Of a DNA stretch of 5,714 nucleotides, positions 1 to 5,130 are shown one piece after another. Made by a program: the position numbers and the translations under genes. Positions within the stretch are counted from its first letter, which is position 1. The number at the start of each line of letters is the position of its first letter. The notes beneath the pieces were generated by a model. The model was not told where the DNA came from. It did no database searches and was given only the letters and a program-made list of their open reading frames with translations. Where the stretch lies: positions 1 to 5,714 of the forward strand of contig PMLI01000137.1 of assembly GCA_003158835.1 (NCBI GenBank), read 5' to 3'. Source of the DNA: Acidimicrobiaceae bacterium. GTDB lineage: Bacteria; Actinomycetota; Acidimicrobiia; Acidimicrobiales; Palsa-688.

Positions 1-387
1 ATGGGCAATCAGGACCTCAACGATCCGGTAGTCGGGATAGCGGCGACGGCCACGGGCCACGGCTACTGGCTGGTCGCTTCCGATGGAGGCCTGTTTTCCT
101 TCGGGGACGCCACTTTTGACGGATCTATGGCCACCGCCCCGTTAACCAACCCTGTCGTCGCCATCACGGCCGGTGCCGGCGGCAAGGGGTACCGCATGGT
201 GGCAACTGACGGAGGAATTTTCTCCTTTGGTGCGCCCTTCTACGGAGGTCTGGGTGGGACGCCGCCGCCGGCACCGATTACGGACATGGTCCCGAGCGTC
301 GGTGGCGGAGGGTACTACCTGCTCGATTCGGCCGGCCACGTGTACGCCTACGGGGACGCCGCCTACCTCGGCAACGCCACACCGTGA
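1..387 (+). CDS. 3' end of a repeat-rich, probably cell-surface or secreted protein (partial)
   Basis: The visible 128 residues hold three degenerate repeats of about 42 residues, at roughly 9-42, 50-84 and 91-125. Each has the form Pro-Val-Val-x-Ile ... Gly-Tyr-x-Leu-Val-Ala-x-Asp-Gly-Gly-x-Phe-Ser-Phe-Gly-Asp-Ala ... Gly-Ser. The first copy is the best preserved; the third is the most diverged (GGYYLLDSAGHVYAYGDA). Such repeats form C-terminal beta-propeller-like or beta-rich regions in many actinobacterial extracellular proteins; that placement is family knowledge. The window opens on an ATG, but this Met sits where the repeat normally reads Gly-Ser-Met-Gly, so it is probably internal and the gene starts upstream. 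No signal peptide or catalytic domain is visible, and the function is unknown. The stop is TGA at 385-387, and the next gene begins about 15 bp later on the same strand. Confidence 0.8.
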   Translation: MGNQDLNDPVVGIAATATGHGYWLVASDGGLFSFGDATFDGSMATAPLTNPVVAITAGAGGKGYRMVATDGGIFSFGAPFYGGLGGTPPPAPITDMVPSVGGGGYYLLDSAGHVYAYGDAAYLGNATP

Positions 388-394
388 AGCGGCC

Positions 395-398
395 GGAG
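395..398 (+). promoter_or_regulatory. Possible Shine-Dalgarno (GGAG) for the amidotransferase homologue
   Basis: GGAG lies 4 bp before the TTG at 403 and 13 bp before the in-frame GTG at 412. Neither spacing is ideal, so this site does not settle the start. It falls in the 15-bp gap after the upstream stop codon, which suggests read-through transcription from the repeat-protein gene. Confidence 0.4.
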
Positions 399-402
399 TA
401 GG

Positions 403-1119
403 TTGCTGAAGGTGATCAGGGTCGGGATCGTCGGGGACTACAACCCCGCCCATGAGGCTCACCGGGCCACCGACGCCGCCTTCGCCCACGCCTCGGCCGT
501 CGTCGGTTCGCCCGCCATGGGAACATGGACCGGGACCGATCAACTGGCTGGCCGCGGCATCGGTGCCCTCGAGGCCTTCGACTGCCTTCTGATCGCGCCC
601 GGAAGTCCCTATATCAACACCGATGGCGCCCTCGCTGCCATCCGCTACGCACGGGAGGCCGACGTCCCCGTGCTCGGGACCTGTGGCGGCTTCCAGCACA
701 TGGTGCTGGAAATAGCCCGCCATATCCTCGGTTACGACGACGCCGGCCACGCCGAGATCGACCCCGCAGGCAAACGCCTTGTCGTCACCCCCCTGTCGTG
801 CTCGCTGAAGGGACAGGTGATGCGGGTGCAACTCGTGGAGGGGTCGGTCGCCGCCACCGCCTACGGCCGCGCCGAGACGACCGAGCGCTATTACTGCGAT
901 TTCGGGTTGAACCCCGACTACCTGAGCGACCTGGCCCGGGCCGGGCTCGTGGTCAGCGGCACCGGGCCGGAGGGCGAGCCCCGGGTGATCGAAATGCCCG
1001 GGCTGCGCTTCTTCGTGGGTAGCCTCTTCGTGCCCCAGACTTCGAGCAGCCCGGCTTCCCCGGCCCCGCTCGTAGTGGCGCTGCTGGCCGCCACCCGCGC
1101 CATGGGCCCAAATCTGTGA
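403..1119 (+). CDS. CTP synthase C-terminal-like class I glutamine amidotransferase homologue
   Basis: This 238-residue protein resembles the stand-alone glutaminase-like half of CTP synthase, with no synthetase domain. It opens with a Rossmann-like strand (VGIVGDYNP, residues 7-15). It has a CLLIAPGSPY segment (61-70) matching the oxyanion-side Gly loop, and a nucleophile elbow GTCGGFQH (92-99) with Cys94 as expected nucleophile. It then has AEIDP (117-121) and PLSCSL (130-135). Class I amidotransferases end with a catalytic His-x-Glu (HPE in CTP synthase). Here the matching strand reads FFVGSLFVPQ (203-212), so His and Glu are absent. Glutaminase activity is therefore doubtful, and the true reaction is unknown. 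The protein resembles the family annotated as 'CTP synthase C-terminal region-related (seleno)protein'; both relevant cysteines here are ordinary TGT/TGC codons. The start could be TTG at 403 (GGAG at 395-398, only 4 bp away) or GTG at 412, which gives an N-terminus IRVGIVGDY. The stop, TGA 1117-1119, lies inside a tandem repeat. Confidence 0.85.
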   Translation: MLKVIRVGIVGDYNPAHEAHRATDAAFAHASAVVGSPAMGTWTGTDQLAGRGIGALEAFDCLLIAPGSPYINTDGALAAIRYAREADVPVLGTCGGFQHMVLEIARHILGYDDAGHAEIDPAGKRLVVTPLSCSLKGQVMRVQLVEGSVAATAYGRAETTERYYCDFGLNPDYLSDLARAGLVVSGTGPEGEPRVIEMPGLRFFVGSLFVPQTSSSPASPAPLVVALLAATRAMGPNL

Positions 1120-1165
1120 ACTCAAATCTGTGAACTCAAATCTGTGGGCCCAAATCGTTGAGCCC
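1110..1165 (+). repeat. 14-bp tandem repeat, four units, overlapping a stop codon
   Basis: Four head-to-tail 14-bp units start at 1110, 1124, 1138 and 1152. The first two are identical (AAATCTGTGAACTC). The third differs at three positions (AAATCTGTGGGCCC) and the fourth at four (AAATCGTTGAGCCC). The 12-mer TGGGCCCAAATC occurs exactly at 1103-1114 and again at 1145-1156, which is 42 bp or three periods apart. Each copy includes the 8-bp palindrome TGGGCCCA. The array contains the last codons and the stop of the amidotransferase homologue and fills most of the gap before the GH5-like gene. It looks like slippage or duplication of the gene end; a regulatory role cannot be inferred from the sequence. 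Confidence 0.9.
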
Positions 1166-1184
1166 CTATCGACGAACACCGCTT

Positions 1185-1190
1185 AGGAGG
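1185..1190 (+). promoter_or_regulatory. Strong Shine-Dalgarno (AGGAGG) for the GH5-like gene
   Basis: A perfect AGGAGG sits 7 bp before the ATG at 1198, which fixes the start of the glycoside hydrolase and predicts efficient translation. No convincing -35/-10 pair was seen between 1120 and 1184. Confidence 0.9.
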
Positions 1191-1197
1191 CCGGGAA

Positions 1198-3138
1198 ATG
1201 AGCTCTGTAGCCGCCGTCGACCAGGGGTGGCCCCAAGAACCGTGGGTGGGCGTCAACTTCTGGTCCCGCCGGGGTGGTCCCCGCATGTGGGTCAATTACG
1301 ACCGTGACGTGGTCCGCCAGGAACTGGCGGTGTTGGCCGAACACGGTTGCACCCTGACGCGCTCTTTTTGCTATTGGCCCGACTTCGTCCCCCGCCCCGA
1401 AGTTCTCGACGAAGACGTCATGGCGTGTTTCATCGATTTCCTCGACCTGCACCAGCAGGCGGGCATCAGGACCATCCCCACGTTCATCGTCGGCCACATG
1501 TCCGGCGCCAATTGGGACCCGGTCTGGCGGGGCGACCGGGACCTGTACCGGGACGTGTGGCTGGTGGCGCAGCAGGCCTGGTTCGTAGCCGAGGTCGCCG
1601 GCCAGACGGCGGCCCACCCGGCCATCGCGGCCTGGCTGCTGAGCAACGAAATGCCCCTTTACGGCCGGGGCGGGGACGAGGCTTCGGTCACATCGTGGGC
1701 GCGCCTGCTCATCCAGGCCCTGCGTTCGGCCGGTGCGCACCAGCCGGTCAGCGTGGGCGACGGGGCGTGGGGCATCGAGGCCACCGGCAATGACAACGGC
1801 TTCTCGTTGCGCCGCCTGAGCCCCCTGGTGGACTTCCTCGGGCCCCACTCGTACCCGATGTCGGACGACCCGGTCCGCCAGATGCTGGCCGGCGCCTTCG
1901 CCTGTGAGCTGTGCAGTTCTTTCGGCAAACCGGTCGTCCTCGAGGAGTTCGGTCTCTCGTCGGACTTCGTTTCCCCCGACAATGCCGCCCACTATTACCG
2001 CCAGGTCCTCCATTCGAGCCTCCTGGCCGGCGCCCGGGGCTGGCTGGCCTGGAACAACTGCGACTACGACGACCTGGCCGAACAGGAGCCGTACACGCAC
2101 CACCCCTTCGAAATGCATTTCGGGATCACCGACTCGGCCGGCCGCCCCAAACCTCAGCTGGGCGAGCTGGCCCGGTTTTCCGCTCTCCTGTCCGAACTGA
2201 CCGACGCCGGATGGGAGCGCGTCGCCAGCGAGGTGGCCCTCTGGGTGCCCGAGCTGTTCGAGCACACAGAACCGTCCTGGTCGCTCATCCACCGGGGCGA
2301 CGTGCACGCCAATCTGTACCAGTCGTACATCGCCGCCCGGGAAGCGGACCTCCCGGTCGCTTTGGTGCGGGAACGGGATCTGGTGGCGGCCGGGGCTGCT
2401 CCGGCTCGGGCCAAGCTCTACCTGCTGCCCTGCGCCAAGCTCGTCACCGCGCCCGGTATGAAGCTGGCGATGACGCTCGCCGGCGACGGGGCCACTGTTT
2501 TCGCGTCCTATTTCGCCGGTAGCCAGCCCGGCCAGCGAGGACCGTGGATGCCGTGGCTGGAACAGGCTTTCGGGGTCAAGCAGCGCCTCCGCTATGGCGT
2601 CGTCGATCCCATCGGAGACGCCGAGGTCACTCTCGAGATGGTGGCCACCCTGGGCGAACTTGCCCCGGGCACGACGATCACCTTCGTTGTAGGTGGCAAC
2701 GACAACGCCCGCGCCTATCTCCCCGTGGATCCCGACGGCGCCGAGGTCCTGGCCGTGGACGGCCGGGGCCGGCCCGCGCTGCTGCGCCAACCGACCGGGA
2801 AGGGAGCCATGGTCCTGTGCACGTACCCCATCGAGCACATGGCGGCGCAGCGCCCCGGGGCCAACCCCGAGCCGACGTGGCGCCTGTACTCGGCCCTGGC
2901 CACGGCGGCAGGAGTGAGCCGGCCGCTGCGCGTCGAGGACCCGCGCGTGATGGTCGGGGGCCTGTCGGTGGGCGAGAGAGACGCCTTCGTGGCCCTCAAC
3001 CTCTCCCCGGGCACCGTCACGGCCGGCTTGGTGACCGATGGCCGGTCCGTACTCTCGGCCGACGGCGCCACGGTCAGCCGCCTCGTGCTGGCCCCCTACG
3101 AGGTCTCCGTGCTGTACCTGGCCGGCGCCGGGGGATAG
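1198..3138 (+). CDS. GH5-like glycoside hydrolase with C-terminal accessory domains, probable cytoplasmic beta-mannosidase or related enzyme
   Basis: This 646-residue protein has an N-terminal clan GH-A TIM barrel at about residues 15-335. Hallmarks are GVNFWSR (18-24), the acid/base motif LLSNEMP (Glu151 after Asn150), GPHSYP (215-220; His217 and Tyr219 of the substrate pocket), VLEEFG (247-252; Glu250 the likely nucleophile), and Trp285 in LAWNNCDYDD near the barrel end. Both catalytic glutamates are present, so the enzyme should be an active retaining beta-glycosidase. Residues about 345-575 form an alpha/beta region resembling the flavodoxin- or amidotransferase-like trimerisation domain of GH42 beta-galactosidases. 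Residues about 580-646 look like a small beta-sandwich. There is no signal peptide, so it should act on imported oligosaccharides in the cytoplasm. A beta-mannoside substrate is inferred from the neighbouring GH130 gene; beta-glucosidase or beta-galactosidase activity is not excluded. The ATG has a perfect Shine-Dalgarno. The last 43 bp overlap the convergent dehydrogenase gene. Confidence 0.87.
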   Translation: MSSVAAVDQGWPQEPWVGVNFWSRRGGPRMWVNYDRDVVRQELAVLAEHGCTLTRSFCYWPDFVPRPEVLDEDVMACFIDFLDLHQQAGIRTIPTFIVGHMSGANWDPVWRGDRDLYRDVWLVAQQAWFVAEVAGQTAAHPAIAAWLLSNEMPLYGRGGDEASVTSWARLLIQALRSAGAHQPVSVGDGAWGIEATGNDNGFSLRRLSPLVDFLGPHSYPMSDDPVRQMLAGAFACELCSSFGKPVVLEEFGLSSDFVSPDNAAHYYRQVLHSSLLAGARGWLAWNNCDYDDLAEQEPYTHHPFEMHFGITDSAGRPKPQLGELARFSALLSELTDAGWERVASEVALWVPELFEHTEPSWSLIHRGDVHANLYQSYIAAREADLPVALVRERDLVAAGAAPARAKLYLLPCAKLVTAPGMKLAMTLAGDGATVFASYFAGSQPGQRGPWMPWLEQAFGVKQRLRYGVVDPIGDAEVTLEMVATLGELAPGTTITFVVGGNDNARAYLPVDPDGAEVLAVDGRGRPALLRQPTGKGAMVLCTYPIEHMAAQRPGANPEPTWRLYSALATAAGVSRPLRVEDPRVMVGGLSVGERDAFVALNLSPGTVTAGLVTDGRSVLSADGATVSRLVLAPYEVSVLYLAGAGG

Positions 3139-4103
3139 CCCAGAAGACCGAGCGCGTCGTCAGGGCTCATCGTGCCGGGCGCGACCCGGTCACGGGCCAT
3201 CTGATCAGCCAGCCGCTGCAAGAGCTCGTTGACCGGGGTAGGCACCCCGTGGAGCCGCCCGAGCAGGATGATCTCACCGTTGAGGTAGTCGGTCTCGATC
3301 GTCCCCTGGCCCCGGGCCAGGCTCTGCCACGACGAGCTGCCGCCCCGGGGGTAACCGCTGACATCATCGCCAGGGTGCAATCGGTCGCCGCGGCGAGCCC
3401 GGTCCTCGGCGACGGAGGCGTAGTCGGTCCCGGCGGCGAGCAGGCAGGCCTCCCCTTCCTCCCACGCCAGTTGGGCCAGACGGGTCTCCCGATAGCCTGG
3501 CCCGCAGATGGCGTCGACAGCATTACCCAGGTTCCGGAGCAACTTGGTGTACTTCCAGCGCATGATGTCGGGCCGGACGATCGACTCCATAGTGCTCGAC
3601 GACAGCGCCGCCGCCACGGCCTCGGCGACGTCGTCGGAACCCGAGGGGTACCGGCCGATGTCGAGCAGAGCGGTGACAGGCGAGGAACTGGCCACTACGA
3701 CCCCGGGCTCGAGATGGCTGGCGGGGCACATGACACAGACGCCGTAGACCCGGGCGAACCGGCGCAGGGCGGTGGGCTCGTTGGCGACCCCGTTTTGCAT
3801 ACACACGATGGCGACCGACCTAGGGGCGGAGGCGCTCAACTGCCGCAGCGCCAACTCGGTGTCCTGGCTCTTCACCGCCAGAAGCACCACGTCGTCGTCC
3901 CGCCAGTCGACGCTATGGGCCGAGCCGGTGACCGGCACCGGCAGGACCACCACGCCTGTAGCCGACGCCAGCGTCAGCCCGGCGGCCGCGATCGCCCGGC
4001 CATGGTCACCTTGCGCCACGAGGACGACATCGTGGCCGTACTCGAACAGCCGGCCCCCTACGACGCCGCCCACAGCTCCTGCTCCTACTACGACAAAACG
4101 CAT
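3096..4103 (-). CDS. Ketopantoate reductase (ApbA/PanE) family NAD(P)-dependent dehydrogenase
   Basis: This 335-residue protein begins with a Rossmann strand and dinucleotide loop, VVVGAGAVGG (4-13). LLAVKSQDT (74-82) and QNGV (103-106) are the usual cofactor and active-site segments of the ApbA/PanE family. The C-terminal helical domain carries WKYTKLLRNLGNAV (183-196), where Lys187 aligns with the family's catalytic Lys and Asn191/Asn194 are the conserved asparagines. SSSWQSLARGQGTIETDYLNG (256-276) supplies the Ser and Glu270. The family reduces 2-dehydropantoate to pantoate in coenzyme A synthesis, but many members act on other 2-oxo acids, and the mannoside-locus setting makes the substrate uncertain. 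It follows the GH130 stop by 17 bp and is probably co-transcribed with it. The ATG at 4103 has GAGG 8 bp upstream. The protein is somewhat longer than typical members (about 300), and its last 14 codons lie antisense to the end of the GH5-like gene. Confidence 0.88.
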   Translation of the reverse strand: MRFVVVGAGAVGGVVGGRLFEYGHDVVLVAQGDHGRAIAAAGLTLASATGVVVLPVPVTGSAHSVDWRDDDVVLLAVKSQDTELALRQLSASAPRSVAIVCMQNGVANEPTALRRFARVYGVCVMCPASHLEPGVVVASSSPVTALLDIGRYPSGSDDVAEAVAAALSSSTMESIVRPDIMRWKYTKLLRNLGNAVDAICGPGYRETRLAQLAWEEGEACLLAAGTDYASVAEDRARRGDRLHPGDDVSGYPRGGSSSWQSLARGQGTIETDYLNGEIILLGRLHGVPTPVNELLQRLADQMARDRVAPGTMSPDDALGLLGYPPAPARYSTETS

Positions 4104-4111
4104 GCCTCAAG

Positions 4112-4115
4112 CCTC
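4112..4115 (-). promoter_or_regulatory. Shine-Dalgarno (GAGG) for the dehydrogenase gene
   Basis: On the minus strand GAGG lies 8 bp before the ATG at 4103, inside the 17-bp gap after the GH130 stop. A second GAGG at 4105-4108 is too close to the start to serve. This supports the 4103 start and translation from a shared transcript. Confidence 0.65.
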
Positions 4116-4120
4116 GCACA

Positions 4121-5116
4121 TCAGCCGGCGAGCGAATGCTCCTTCGCAAAGTCAACCAGTTCGGGAACGTAGCCGAACGCCAGGGCCGTAACGGTATCGG
4201 CCGCACCGTAGTAGATGGCCAGGCGTTGGGTCGGCTCGTCACAGAGCATGGCACACGGGAAGACGACGTTGGCCACGTCCCCCACACACTCGTACGGCGT
4301 CTGCGGTGACAGTATGTAGGGCGCCGAGCGGGCCAGCACTTTCCACGGCTGGTCCAGGTCCAGCAGGGCCACGCCGGCGCTGTAGACGTAGCCGTTGCAC
4401 GAGGTGAGGACCCCGTGGTAGACGAGCAGCCAGCCCTCGGAGGTCTCGATGGGGACCGGGCCCCCGCCCACCTTGGTCGCCTGCCAGGAGTTGGCAACGG
4501 GGCTCATCACGTGGCGGTGGCGCCCCCAGAAGCACAGGTCGGGGCTCTCGCTGTAGAAGACGTCGCCAAACGGCGTGTGCCCGTTGTCGGACGGGCGGGA
4601 CAGCATGGCGAAGCGGCCGTTGATCTTGCGGGGGAAGAGCACGCCGTTGCGGTTGAACGGCAGGTACGCGTTTTCTCCCTGGTGGAAGGAGATGAAGTCG
4701 TCCGTCCAGGCCACACCGATGGTGGGGCCGTGGTACCAGTTGCACCAAGTCACGTAGTAGCGGTCGTCGATGCGTACGACCCGGGGATCGTAGCCGTAGA
4801 CGAAATTGCCGATCTCGGAGTCATCGGAGATGAACTCGAGCCGCTCGGGGGTGATGTCCCACTCGAGGCCGTCGCCCGAGAAGCCGGTGTGCAGCTCCAT
4901 GCGCCGGGCCCAATCGTCGCAGCGGAAAACGCCGGCGAAGCGGCCCTCATAAGGGACGATGGCGCTATTGAAGATGCTGTTGGACGTGGGGATGAGGTCC
5001 CGGGGTACCACCGGGTTGCGGGAGTAACGCCATAGCGGCCCGCTGCTACCGGCGGGGCGGTCTTCCCAGGGAATGTTGGGCAGCTCTTGCTGGCCGAGGA
5101 TCTTGATCGCTGTCAT
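4121..5116 (-). CDS. GH130 family glycosidase, probable beta-1,4-mannooligosaccharide or mannoside phosphorylase
   Basis: This 331-residue protein spans a complete GH130 five-bladed beta-propeller and has the usual length. Recognisable motifs, in order, are SIFNSAIVPYEGRFAGVFR (47-65), YGYDPRV (108-113; Asp110 of the DPR motif is the expected general acid), WCNWYHGPTIGVAWT (124-138), LPFNRNGVLFPRKING (152-167), LSRPSDNGHTPFGD (172-185), WQATKVGGGPVPIETSEGW (211-229), LVYHG (231-235) and YYGAADTV (302-309). Basic residues expected to hold phosphate in GH130 phosphorylases have candidates in Arg174, Lys215 and His234, which favours phosphorolysis over hydrolysis. The reaction would release alpha-mannose 1-phosphate from a beta-mannoside in the cytoplasm; no signal peptide is seen. 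The overall pattern looks closest to mannooligosaccharide phosphorylases such as the Thermotoga TM1225 type, judged from memory. It starts 12 bp after the stop of an ABC transporter ATPase, with AAGG at 5127-5130 spaced 10 bp from the ATG. Confidence 0.93.
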   Translation of the reverse strand: MTAIKILGQQELPNIPWEDRPAGSSGPLWRYSRNPVVPRDLIPTSNSIFNSAIVPYEGRFAGVFRCDDWARRMELHTGFSGDGLEWDITPERLEFISDDSEIGNFVYGYDPRVVRIDDRYYVTWCNWYHGPTIGVAWTDDFISFHQGENAYLPFNRNGVLFPRKINGRFAMLSRPSDNGHTPFGDVFYSESPDLCFWGRHRHVMSPVANSWQATKVGGGPVPIETSEGWLLVYHGVLTSCNGYVYSAGVALLDLDQPWKVLARSAPYILSPQTPYECVGDVANVVFPCAMLCDEPTQRLAIYYGAADTVTALAFGYVPELVDFAKEHSLAG

Positions 5117-5126
5117 GTACTGCTTG

Positions 5127-5130
5127 CCTT
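5127..5130 (-). promoter_or_regulatory. Weak Shine-Dalgarno (AAGG) for the GH130 gene, overlapping the upstream stop
   Basis: On the minus strand TAAGG contains both the TAA stop of the ABC ATPase gene and the AAGG site, 10 bp before the ATG at 5116. The spacing is long and the match short, so translation may depend partly on ribosomes finishing the ATPase gene. Confidence 0.45.

Noticed and set aside
1..3. ATG at the first base as a true start codon
   Set aside because: The Met falls at a repeat-internal position (Gly-Ser-Met-Gly pattern) with no visible signal peptide following it, so the gene most likely begins upstream of the window.
1117..1161. Selenocysteine or stop-codon read-through at TGA 1117-1119 in the amidotransferase homologue
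   Set aside because: Read-through would add only 13 residues before another TGA. The position is at the extreme C-terminus away from the catalytic Cys, and no convincing SECIS-like hairpin was seen.
1103..1165. Rho-independent terminator formed by the GGGCCC palindromes
   Set aside because: The palindromes are only 8 bp with no loop. Pairing the two distant copies gives a short stem with a large loop, and no T-run follows.
142..1179. Minus-strand open frame of 345 codons opposite the amidotransferase homologue
   Set aside because: It is antisense to a gene with family motifs and crosses the tandem repeat. No ribosome site or domain is recognisable.
1183..2838. Long open frame on the minus strand opposite the GH5-like gene (551 codons)
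   Set aside because: It lies wholly antisense to a gene with clear catalytic motifs and a perfect Shine-Dalgarno. Its translation is rich in Gly, Arg, Val and His without recognisable motifs, as expected from GC-rich third positions.
2544..4172. Long open frame on the plus strand (542 codons) spanning the GH5-like 3' half and the antisense of the dehydrogenase gene
   Set aside because: The translation is Arg/Pro/Gly-rich and featureless and runs across two well-supported genes. It is a base-composition artefact.
4415..5035. Plus-strand open frame of 206 codons opposite GH130
   Set aside because: It mirrors the GH130 coding sequence with no independent motif; GH130 conservation explains the region fully.
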